A stretch of DNA of 7,700 nucleotides from positions 1 through 7,700 of the forward strand of contig JAKAUH010000191.1 of assembly GCA_021818605.1 (NCBI GenBank). Direction: 5' to 3'. Within the stretch, counting starts at the first letter, position 1, and each line of letters begins with the position of its first letter. This DNA comes from Planctomycetota bacterium (GTDB lineage Bacteria; Planctomycetota; Planctomycetia; Isosphaerales; Isosphaeraceae). Below the pieces are notes generated by a model that was given only the letters and a program-made list of their open reading frames with translations, searched no databases and was not told the origin of the DNA. The position numbers and the translations under genes are program-made. Shown here in pieces: positions 1-6,005 of the stretch.

Positions 1-106
1 AATCGCCAGAAGATTTGTGAGGGTTGCACGAGGATCCCACTGGGCAACCACCGCGGTGGCTCAATTCTGGCCGCGAAAGTGGCTCACTTCCTGGCCGCGG
101 TTGACA
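1..106. mobile_element. Terminal part of an IS21-family-like insertion sequence
   Basis: Read on the minus strand, the segment begins with TGTCAACC at 106 and continues with two near-identical 20-21 bp repeats containing TGAGCCAC. A TG tip with tandem inward-facing terminal repeats is the usual end structure of IS21-family (istA/istB) elements. No istA or istB coding sequence is visible in the remaining ~50 bases, so I cannot say whether this is the left or right end. The homology of the neighbouring transposase stops close to this tip, which fits insertion into that gene. The exact junction lies between 106 and 127; no target-site duplication can be tested because the other end is outside the window. 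Family assignment is inference from end structure only. Confidence 0.5.
56..99. repeat. Tandem terminal repeats, 2 copies
   Basis: Two direct copies lie at 56-75 and 79-99. They read GTGGCTCA, then ATT or CTTC, then CTGGCCGCG, and differ by one substitution and one inserted base, with starts 23 bp apart. In IS21-type elements such repeats serve as transposase binding sites; here that role is inferred. Confidence 0.75.
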
Positions 107-975
107 CCATTGCCCTTATCGGCCGGGTTGCTGCCGCCGCCGTCGCAGAGCAGCAGGATCGACCGCGCCTCGGGGTAGGCCGCCCGACCGAACCGCTCCC
201 ACCAATCCTTCAGGCTGTCACAGGCGAATTCGCTCGTATCATGACTCGTGCCCAGGTGGATGTACCCGCGATTTTGCTTCAGGTCGTAGATCCCGTGGGG
301 CAGGATCACCCCCTGGCCGAACTCGGCGAAGTCGTGGTCGAAGACCCGGATCGTCGCGCGGGTCAGGAGCGTGCCGCTGCGGAAGAAGTCGCCGAGCAAT
401 TCCCGCGATTTCAGGTCCAGGCTCACGATCGGGTCGGGGGAGGCGAGGAACTGACGCTGCAGCCGGGCGATCGTCTCGAACTGGGCGTTGCGATCGGGAT
501 GGCGGCTCATCGGCTTCATTCTCAGGGCCTTGCGCTCGTCGAAGCCGTGCCGGTCGAGCAACTGATCGACGATATGAACACTGACATAACTGCCGCACTC
601 TTGCATCAGGTCGACGATCTCGGTCCGGGTCAGATTGGTCCAGATCAGCGACTCCTCGGTGGGGCTGCCGGCGGTGTGCTCGACGAGGACTCGACGGAAG
701 TCGTCGTCGATCTGGGGGTCGTCATCGATCAGCCGTCTCCGACCGCCACCGGGCATGCGGACCCGCTCCTCGGAGCGGTCGGGGAGATTGGCGAGATCGC
801 TCTGCCCCTGGCGGATGGTCTTGGGATCGACGTCCAGGACCTTGGAGATGTACGCGGTCCCCCCATGGCCGAGCGTGGCCGCCTCGACGGCGGCATAGCG
901 GCGGCGATCGTTCTCGCGCAAGGATTGGTAGAAGGCCTTCATGGACCGCTCGATGTGGGGAGGATAGGGTGTCAT
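61..975 (-). pseudogene. ISAzo13-type transposase, C-terminally truncated
   Basis: This frame encodes 304 residues. Residues 1-283 look like an ISAzo13-family (Rhodopirellula-type DDE) transposase. The N-terminal helix-turn-helix region contains RRRYAAVEAATLGHGG (25-39) and a second-helix segment DVDPKTIRQG (48-57). The catalytic core has the first Asp in VSLDLKSRELLG (D187) and the second in LLLCDGGGSN (D278), with HGIYD (227-231) and DWWERFGRAAYP (257-268) between. Family members continue for roughly another hundred residues to the catalytic Glu in a P-x-EH-type motif; here that part is missing. Residues 284-304 are unrelated sequence, the last of them read from the IS21-like end at 61-106, with a stop at 61-63. 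Without the third acidic residue the enzyme should be dead. The start at 973-975 gives the expected N-terminus, but no strong ribosome-binding site is seen. The family call is confident; the exact breakpoint (107-127) is inference. Confidence 0.85.
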
Positions 976-1250
976 GAGATCCCTCGGGGAAGGGTTCGGG
1001 AGCCGGACGATCGCCCCGCTCTAACACCCGCCGCGCCGGCCCGCAAGGGTGTGACGTCCGGGAGAGGGATCCGGCTGAGAGCCGAGGACGGCCGGGTGGG
1101 AGACGAATCGGGGGCGACATCTTCTTCCCTATCTTCTCCGAAATCCCACGACAAACCACGATCGAGTCCCCCGAAGACGGGAAATTATCTCGTCAGCATT
1201 CCAAGGCCGCGCTGGGTAACCGAGTGAAAGACTAACTTGAGAACCGGCCC
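976..1250. other. Non-coding stretch upstream of transposase and cysH
   Basis: This stretch lies between the divergent transposase remnant and the cysH promoter. It should contain the outer end of the ISAzo13-type element, but with the opposite end lost I cannot pick its terminal inverted repeat. Two weak dyads are visible: ACACCC/GGGTGT at 1024-1029 and 1047-1052, and CCCG-AAGA-CGGG near 1170-1182. Neither has a T-tract. A long plus-strand open frame crosses it from 79 to 1227, but it is antisense to the transposase and resembles no protein I know. Confidence 0.5.
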
Positions 1251-1286
1251 GAATCTTGACATTGATCACGCAGATACGTAAGATTC
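1251..1286. promoter_or_regulatory. Inverted repeat over the cysH promoter, candidate operator
   Basis: GAATCTT at 1251-1257 and AAGATTC at 1280-1286 form a perfect 7-bp inverted repeat with a 22-bp spacer. The left arm overlaps the -35 hexamer and the right arm overlaps the -10 hexamer. A dimeric repressor bound here would block RNA polymerase. The Rrf2-family regulator encoded two genes downstream is the obvious candidate to bind it, although the 36-bp span is longer than the 25-27 bp dyads usual for IscR or CymR. The repeat is seen directly; operator function is inferred. Confidence 0.45.
1256..1284 (+). promoter_or_regulatory. Sigma70-like promoter for cysH
   Basis: A perfect -35 TTGACA (1256-1261) is followed by a 17-bp spacer and a -10 TAAGAT (1279-1284; 4 of 6 to consensus). 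Transcription would begin near 1291, leaving about 39 nt of leader before the ATG at 1330. It would leave only about 12 nt before the alternative ATG at 1303, which supports the downstream start. Confidence 0.6.
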
Positions 1287-1316
1287 CCCCCAGGCGGGCC
1301 GGATGAAGGCTCGTGC

Positions 1317-1323
1317 AGGGGGA
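1317..1323 (+). promoter_or_regulatory. Ribosome-binding site of cysH
   Basis: AGGGGGA ends 6 nt before the ATG at 1330. The upstream in-frame ATG at 1303 has only pyrimidine- and GC-rich sequence ahead of it, so this site decides the start. Confidence 0.7.
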
Positions 1324-1329
1324 AAAACG

Positions 1330-2052
1330 ATGACGGCGACGGTCGCGGCACCGGATCGTGAGGAACTGGCGGAAATCAATGCGCGGCTTGCGGATGCGAC
1401 GCCGCGCGAGATCATCCGCTGGGCGGTTGAGCGGTATGGCTCGCGGTTGACGATGGCGACGGCGTTCGGGGCGGAAGGTTGTATCCTGCTGCACCTGCTG
1501 GCCGAGGTCGAGCCGCGGATGCGGGTGTTCAACCTCGACACGGGCTACCAGTTCCGCGAGACCCTGGAGCTGCGCGACCGGATCGTCGAGCGGTACGGGA
1601 TCGAGGTCGAGCTGGTCCGCGCCGAGACCGCGGTGCCGGAGTACGAGAAGCAGCACGGCGGGCCGCTCTATGTCGTGAAGTCCGACCAGTGCTGCTACGA
1701 CCGGAAGATCGTGCCGTTGCGGCGGGCGCTGGTCGGCTACGACGCCTGGATCACCTCGATTCGCGCCGAGCAGTCGAAGGACCGGGCGGCGGCATCAGTC
1801 GTCGGGCTGGATAGCAAATTCGGCCTGGTGAAGGTCAACCCGCTCTTGAAATGGTCCCGGCGCGACGTTTGGGCATTCATCGAGACGCACCGGGTTCCGT
1901 ATAATCCCCTCTTCGACCAGGGTTATGCATCGATCGGCTGCTGGCCGTGTACTCGCGCGGTCCAGGCCGGTGAGGACGAGCGCGCAGGCCGCTGGGCCGG
2001 CCAGGCCAAGACGGAATGCGGTCTGCACTCGCTCGACAGCAGCCAGCTCTGA
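1330..2052 (+). CDS. cysH: Adenylylsulfate (APS) reductase, thioredoxin-dependent, [4Fe-4S] type
   Basis: The 240-residue product belongs to the CysH/PAPS reductase family, which reduces activated sulfate to sulfite in cytoplasmic sulfate assimilation. The PP-loop-like nucleotide site is TAFGAEG (44-50), followed by NLDTGYQF (68-75), the usual substrate-pocket segment. WITSIRAEQSKDR (140-152) matches the family R-x-x-Q-S-x-x-R stretch. Cys pairs C121-C122 and C204-x-x-C207 are the four [4Fe-4S] ligands that mark APS-using enzymes rather than cluster-free PAPS reductases. KTECGLH (227-233) carries the catalytic Cys C230 on a C-terminal tail. All key residues are present, and the length is normal for a bacterial APS reductase without a thioredoxin fusion. 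The start is set by the ribosome-binding site at 1317-1323; an in-frame ATG at 1303 would add nine residues. It is probably co-transcribed with the Rrf2 gene 42 nt downstream. No cysDN or sulfite reductase gene lies in the window. Confidence 0.93.
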   Translation: MTATVAAPDREELAEINARLADATPREIIRWAVERYGSRLTMATAFGAEGCILLHLLAEVEPRMRVFNLDTGYQFRETLELRDRIVERYGIEVELVRAETAVPEYEKQHGGPLYVVKSDQCCYDRKIVPLRRALVGYDAWITSIRAEQSKDRAAASVVGLDSKFGLVKVNPLLKWSRRDVWAFIETHRVPYNPLFDQGYASIGCWPCTRAVQAGEDERAGRWAGQAKTECGLHSLDSSQL

Positions 2053-2094
2053 TTTGACCCGGCCGGGTCGCCACGTCGAGGGAGTGCCATCGCG

Positions 2095-2514
2095 ATGAAG
2101 GTCTCCGCCAAGGCCGAGTATGCGTGCCTCGCCATGCTCGCCCTGGCGCGGCATGGTCCTGACGCGCCGCCCGTGCGCATTCGCGAGATCTCCGAATCGC
2201 ATGGAATCCCCGAGCGTTACCTGGTGCAGATCCTGCTCCAGCTCAAGAGTGCCGGGCTGGTGACGAGCACCCGGGGCGCCTCGGGCGGATATCACCTCGC
2301 GCGCCCCGCGTCGGCGATTTCGATCGGCCAGGTGCTCGCCGCCGTGGAAGGTCCCGACCTGACCACCCGGGTCGAACTGTCATCTCGCTGCCCCGATGCC
2401 GCCGTGCTCGACCCGGTCTGGGAGAGCGCCCGCGTCGCCCAGCGCGCCGTACTCGATAGCACAACCCTCGACCAGCTCGCCCGCCAGGCCGCGCCCATCG
2501 AGTGGACGATCTGA
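2095..2514 (+). CDS. Rrf2-family transcriptional regulator, cluster-free (CymR-like)
   Basis: The 139-residue protein shows the standard Rrf2 layout. The start is MKVSAKAEYACLAMLALA, and the winged helix-turn-helix includes the recognition stretch GIPERYLVQILLQLKSAGLV (37-56). The wing motif is TRGASGGYHLAR (59-70), and then comes ISIGQVLAAVEG (75-86). A C-terminal dimerisation helix spans about 105-132. Only two Cys occur (C11 and C99), so the three-Cys [Fe-S] site of IscR, NsrR and RsrR is absent. That points to the CymR-like branch, whose best-known member controls cysteine and sulfur metabolism, partly through CysK. Placement right behind cysH supports a sulfur role and possible autoregulation through the dyad at 1251-1286. 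The ribosome-binding site GAGGGAG (2078-2084) is 10 nt from the ATG, slightly long. Family is sure; the regulated genes and the signal are inferred. Confidence 0.9.
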   Translation: MKVSAKAEYACLAMLALARHGPDAPPVRIREISESHGIPERYLVQILLQLKSAGLVTSTRGASGGYHLARPASAISIGQVLAAVEGPDLTTRVELSSRCPDAAVLDPVWESARVAQRAVLDSTTLDQLARQAAPIEWTI

Positions 2515-2516
2515 GC

Positions 2517-2564
2517 TTGCCCTCGACAGATCGCGACGACTTGATACAACTCATTCCCGGTTGC
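2517..2564. repeat. 48-bp exact direct repeat, copy 1
   Basis: The sequence from TTGCCCTCGACA to CCCGGTTGC is identical at 2517-2564 and 4272-4319. Copy 1 begins two bases after the Rrf2 stop codon. Weaker similarity continues beyond it to the start codons of both TPR genes. It contains the promoter-like elements listed separately. Confidence 0.95.
2523..2550 (+). promoter_or_regulatory. Promoter candidate of the first TPR gene
   Basis: Inside the 48-bp repeat, TCGACA (2523-2528; 5 of 6 to the -35 consensus) stands 16 bp from TACAAC (2545-2550; 4 of 6 to the -10 consensus), which is preceded by an extended-10 TG. Exact conservation in both copies supports a function. No mapped transcript is available. 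Confidence 0.5.
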
Positions 2565-2601
2565 CTCTCGCGAGCGGCCGAGGCTACCCGAGCATCAGCA
2601 T

Positions 2602-2606
2602 GGAGG
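2602..2606 (+). promoter_or_regulatory. Ribosome-binding site of the first TPR gene
   Basis: GGAGG overlaps the first in-frame ATG (2600), so translation cannot sensibly begin there. It sits 5 nt before the ATG at 2612 and 8 nt before the one at 2615, so one of these is the start. Confidence 0.75.
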
Positions 2607-2611
2607 CGGGG

Positions 2612-4231
2612 ATGATGAGGGAATCCGCGAAGTCAGGCACTGGGTTCGGTGGGATGTGCAGCATACCGGCTCGATGGCTGGCGGTAAATGTCGTTGCCAT
2701 CGCGATCTGCGGCACAGTCGCGGCGCAGGATGACGGCTCGAGGCCGCCGGATCTGATTCCGCTTCCGAAGTTCTCACCGTCTCGGTTGCCCGACAAATCG
2801 GAGCGCTTTCCCTCGCCGAATCTCGCGCCGGACTGGCTGTTCGAGGGAGCCAAGGGTGGCAAACCGCCGCGCGTCGATCTGGATCCAACCAAGCTGCCGA
2901 GCCGCAGCGGCTCCGACTATTTCCATTCTCCCCGGCCTTCCAGCACGGCGGACGAGTTGCTGATCCCGATCCGGTTCGAGTCGCCGGAGCAGGTTGCGGG
3001 CGACGTGAACAACCGCACGCAACACGCTCTGGACAAAGAGCGACAACTGCTTCTGGATCTCGACCGCGAGATCCGACTCCATCCCGAACGCGCGGAGCTC
3101 TACTACCAGCGGGGAATCAGCCGCGTCGTGCTCTCGTGGCGAGGCGACACCGAGGCTCTGGCTGCTGCCTGGACCGACCTCTGCGAGGCCATGAAACGCG
3201 ACCCGGGCAACGCGGACTTTCGCTTTGCCCGAGGCTGGATCGCCACGAAGCTGGGCGACACGAACACGGTCCTGTCGGAACTCTCGCATGGGCTCTACTC
3301 TCGTCCGGAGAATCCGTGGGCGCTCAACTTACGAGGTCAGATCAACAAGGAACGCCACAGGTACGACAAGGCATTGGCCGACTTCAATCGGGCGATTGCC
3401 ATTGATCCGGGTTACGGAAGGTCGGTTGATCTGCTCAAAGCTCGTTCGGCATGCTTTGCCGCTCATGGGTTTTACCGTCGTGCGGTCTGGGACCTCGACG
3501 CGGCGATGGCCGGACATTCTTTTGATTCATACGCGTACCTGCGAAGAGCTCGATACTTCGGCAGGCTTGGCGAAAAACAACGGGCGCGCGCCGATGTCTG
3601 CGAGCTGATCCAGATCCGGCCGGATGATCCGGGATTCCGAGTCGAGTGTAACCTCACGCTGATCGGCCTGGGCGAATACACCCGAGCCTACCGGGACGCC
3701 GATCAGTTGGTCCGGAAGTACCCAGACCAGGGAGTGCCCTATCTTCTGCGGTTCGACGCGGCCTACCTGGCGGCCCGCCGGCGGGATTACCTGCTGAACC
3801 AGGTCGAGCAGCTTGCCAGGTCGGCTGAAAGGCTCCTGCCGGTTCGGCCGCTTCCGGCCATGGTCCGCGTCGCCTGCGTCGCCCTCACTGCCTCCGGCCG
3901 GGAACTCGCCCTCAGGGACATGGAACACGGCCTCGACCGGATCGCGGATTTCTCGTTGCCCCACGCCCTGGCCGCGGTCATCTACACGCGCGAAGGCCGG
4001 TTCGTCCCGACCTGCCGGCATCTCGTGATCTTCGCGATGCGATTCCACCTCCGTCAGTTCGAGTTCGATCTGACCCTCAATCATCCCGGATTCTCTCTCT
4101 GGTTCCAAGAGTATCCGTTGGACGACGAGACACCCACGAAAGCAGAAAGGGCCGCCGAGAAACCGATCGCCGAGGAAACCCGCGACATCATTCTGACAGC
4201 GCTCGCTTCCGAGGCGAGCCCGCGCTGGTGA
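2612..4231 (+). CDS. Exported TPR-repeat protein of unknown function (paralog A)
   Basis: The product is 539 residues from the chosen start; the ATG at 2615 is equally possible. A Sec-type signal peptide is visible: basic R21, a hydrophobic stretch WLAVNVVAIAICG (22-34) and an AxA-type site VAA-Q (36-39). The Cys there has Ile before it, which argues against a lipobox. A Pro-rich linker follows (about 43-125), beginning QDDGSRPPDLIP. TPR-like helix pairs fill about 160-340; the clearest unit is 234-267, with KALADFNRAIAIDP at its end. The C-terminal region has PYLLRFDAAY (376-385), GRELALRDMEHGLD (429-442) and EGRFVPTCR (461-469). These are shared with the neighbour 4369-5892 and belong to no domain I recognise. 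TPRs generally hold protein partners together, so a periplasmic scaffold is a reasonable guess only. The frame stays open far upstream (from 2396), but that part overlaps the Rrf2 gene and lacks a signal peptide. Confidence 0.8.
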   Translation: MMRESAKSGTGFGGMCSIPARWLAVNVVAIAICGTVAAQDDGSRPPDLIPLPKFSPSRLPDKSERFPSPNLAPDWLFEGAKGGKPPRVDLDPTKLPSRSGSDYFHSPRPSSTADELLIPIRFESPEQVAGDVNNRTQHALDKERQLLLDLDREIRLHPERAELYYQRGISRVVLSWRGDTEALAAAWTDLCEAMKRDPGNADFRFARGWIATKLGDTNTVLSELSHGLYSRPENPWALNLRGQINKERHRYDKALADFNRAIAIDPGYGRSVDLLKARSACFAAHGFYRRAVWDLDAAMAGHSFDSYAYLRRARYFGRLGEKQRARADVCELIQIRPDDPGFRVECNLTLIGLGEYTRAYRDADQLVRKYPDQGVPYLLRFDAAYLAARRRDYLLNQVEQLARSAERLLPVRPLPAMVRVACVALTASGRELALRDMEHGLDRIADFSLPHALAAVIYTREGRFVPTCRHLVIFAMRFHLRQFEFDLTLNHPGFSLWFQEYPLDDETPTKAERAAEKPIAEETRDIILTALASEASPRW

Positions 4232-4271
4232 AGGTATCGTGGGAAAAGCAGGGACCAGTCGCTTCCGACGG

Positions 4272-4319
4272 TTGCCCTCGACAGATCGCGACGACTTGAT
4301 ACAACTCATTCCCGGTTGC
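4272..4319. repeat. 48-bp exact direct repeat, copy 2
   Basis: This is identical over 48 bp to 2517-2564. It begins 40 bp after the stop of the first TPR gene, in a spacer without a recognisable terminator. Confidence 0.95.
4278..4305 (+). promoter_or_regulatory. Promoter candidate of the second TPR gene
   Basis: The same TCGACA (4278-4283), 16-bp spacer and TG-extended TACAAC (4300-4305) occur as in copy 1. The second paralog therefore need not depend on read-through from the first. Confidence 0.5.
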
Positions 4320-4358
4320 TCCCTGGGCGAGCGGGCGAGCCTTTCCAGGCACCAGCAT

Positions 4359-4363
4359 GGAGG
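4359..4363 (+). promoter_or_regulatory. Ribosome-binding site of the second TPR gene
   Basis: GGAGG overlaps the first in-frame ATG (4357) and stands 5 and 8 nt before the ATGs at 4369 and 4372. The arrangement is identical to that of paralog A. Confidence 0.75.
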
Positions 4364-4368
4364 CGGGG

Positions 4369-5892
4369 ATGATGAGGGGATATGCAGAGTCGGGCCCCGG
4401 GCGCCTGCGCCCAGGATTTGTCGGCTGGCTGGCGTCAAGCGTTTTGGCCGTCGGGATCTGCGGCACGGCCGCGGCCCAGGATGACGGGTCGAAGCCGCCG
4501 GATTTGATTCCGATTCCCCCTGCCGGGCCGCTCAAGCCGCTCAGCGATCTCCACTATCCAGCCCTGGATGAGGCCGACAAGGACGACAGCGTTGAGCTGA
4601 GCTCTTACTTCGAGCACTCGCATCTCGACCTGCCGGGCCTGACGGTTGCCCAGCCGAAGGACAACGCCCCCCGGACGAGGAAATCTCCAGAGGACGACCT
4701 GCGAAGCCGCCGGTGGACAGCCACCAATACCATCGCTCACTGGGATGAGGAGATCCGGATGCATCCGGATCGGGCGGACGCCTACTATCAGCGGGCCCTC
4801 TTGCGCGCCAGAGGGGTACAGATCGACGACCGCCACGCGATCGATGCCGTGATTGCCGACCTGTCCGAAACTCTCAAGCGCGACCCCAACCATCTCAGGG
4901 CCCTTGCTTTTCGTGGATACCTCCTCGTTGAAAACGACGATGATTCGGGAGTCGACGACCTCGAGCGAGTGCTCAAGGTGAATCCGAGACACGGCCCGGC
5001 GAACTACGCTCGCGCGCGGGCCTTTTACAAGGGTGGAGACTACGACGCCGCGCTGGACCAGCTCGGTCGAATCGGGAGTTTATCGGGCGAGACCGCGGCG
5101 CGCGTGCATTACCTCCGCTGCCAATGCCAGGCCGAAAAGGGCCGATATGGCGACGCCATCGCCAGCCTCACCGAATCGATGGCCTCCTACGATTCCGGGG
5201 CCGAGAGATATCTTGAACGGGCCGGACTGTATCATGATCTCGGGATACGTGAACTGGCCCGCGCGGATGTTGCCGAGTACATCCGGCTCCGAGAAAAGAA
5301 CCTGTATTCTCGGGTCACGGCAAACCTGATGCTTCTGCAATTCGGCGAGCTCGGCATTTCGTACCAGGACGCGGAGCGCCTCCGCCGCGACCATCCGGAT
5401 GACCCGTTTCCCTACCTCCTGCGCTTCGCCGCGCGCTACATGGATGCCTGCCGCCGCGACCGCCTCCTGCGGCAGGTGGAGAAAATCGCTGGACAGGCCG
5501 GGTTGCTCCTTCCCGTTCAGCCGATTCCTCCGATCGTCCGCACCTCGTCCCACGCCCTGACCGGGCTCGGCCGCGAGCTCGCCCTCAAGGACATGGAGCA
5601 TGGCCTCGACCTCATCGGTCGACTGACCTTTCCCTACGCCTGCGGCGCTCTCGTCAACGGCTGCGAGGGCCGGGTGATCCCCACCTGCCGGGACACCATC
5701 CTCGCGGCGGTGCGGTTCAACCCACGCCATTTCCAGTTTGGGCTGAGTTACGACAGGACGCGTCACCTGTTGTCTTTTTCGTTCAGGGAGGCGGAGCATC
5801 TGGACGTGGATCCCGCCGACCAGCGCGACTGTAGCCAGGTTCTCGATATCATCTTTTTGGCGCTCGATTCCGCTGGGGACCCGGAGAGCTGA
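4369..5892 (+). CDS. Exported TPR-repeat protein of unknown function (paralog B)
   Basis: The product is 507 residues from the ATG at 4369. The signal peptide has Arg residues at 12 and 14, a hydrophobic core (GWLASSVLAVGICG, 19-32) and cleavage near AAA-Q (34-37). It is followed by QDDGSKPPDLIPIP, almost the same as in paralog A. A low-complexity acidic and Pro-containing linker runs to about 115. TPR-like helix pairs occupy about 131-310, for example DAYYQRALLRAR (137-148) and YDAALDQLGRI (225-235). The conserved C-terminal region includes PYLLRFAARY (348-357), GRELALKDMEHGLD (401-414) and EGRVIPTCR (433-441). It ends with LDIIFLALDSA, which resembles the DIILTALAS tail of paralog A. The tandem order, shared 5' module and shared C-terminus show duplication. 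The TPR middle has diverged most, as expected if the two bind different partners. Function is unknown. Confidence 0.82.
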   Translation: MMRGYAESGPGRLRPGFVGWLASSVLAVGICGTAAAQDDGSKPPDLIPIPPAGPLKPLSDLHYPALDEADKDDSVELSSYFEHSHLDLPGLTVAQPKDNAPRTRKSPEDDLRSRRWTATNTIAHWDEEIRMHPDRADAYYQRALLRARGVQIDDRHAIDAVIADLSETLKRDPNHLRALAFRGYLLVENDDDSGVDDLERVLKVNPRHGPANYARARAFYKGGDYDAALDQLGRIGSLSGETAARVHYLRCQCQAEKGRYGDAIASLTESMASYDSGAERYLERAGLYHDLGIRELARADVAEYIRLREKNLYSRVTANLMLLQFGELGISYQDAERLRRDHPDDPFPYLLRFAARYMDACRRDRLLRQVEKIAGQAGLLLPVQPIPPIVRTSSHALTGLGRELALKDMEHGLDLIGRLTFPYACGALVNGCEGRVIPTCRDTILAAVRFNPRHFQFGLSYDRTRHLLSFSFREAEHLDVDPADQRDCSQVLDIIFLALDSAGDPES

Positions 5893-6005
5893 GAGGCTGC
5901 CCATTGCCCGGAGTTCCACACGAATCTCCGAGACACCCGGGCGGCAAACACGCCGCTCGGCTATGCTAAAGCTCCCTGCGGATCACCTGGGCTCCGGACG
6001 CGACC

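Noticed and set aside
79..1227. A 382-codon open frame on the plus strand opposite the transposase
   Set aside because: It is antisense to a recognisable transposase, has Val/Gly/Ala/Asp-rich composition typical of high-GC shadow frames, and shows no motif.
1303..1329. Alternative cysH start adding nine residues
   Set aside because: There is no ribosome-binding site ahead of it and it lies only about 12 nt from the predicted transcription start, whereas 1330 has AGGGGGA at ideal spacing.
2396..2611. Upstream extension of the first TPR frame
   Set aside because: It overlaps the Rrf2 gene, would bury the signal peptide in mid-protein, and crosses the conserved promoter repeat. The GGAGG site favours 2612 or 2615.
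2627..2740. Lipoprotein signal in the TPR proteins
   Set aside because: The Cys in the signal region is preceded by Ile where a lipobox needs Gly, Ala or Ser, and an AxA-type cleavage site follows directly.
3527..4438. A 303-codon minus-strand frame across the end of the first TPR gene
   Set aside because: It is antisense to a gene with clear TPR repeats and a paralog. Its similarity to another minus-strand frame near 2554 comes only from the 48-bp repeat.
5909..5930. CGGAG/CTCCG hairpin after the second TPR gene as a terminator
   Set aside because: The stem is only 5 bp with a 12-nt loop and no T-tract, too weak to call.
5962..5967. TATGCT as a -10 for the sulfatase-like gene
   Set aside because: No acceptable -35 is found at 16-18 bp upstream; the position reads GC-rich sequence.
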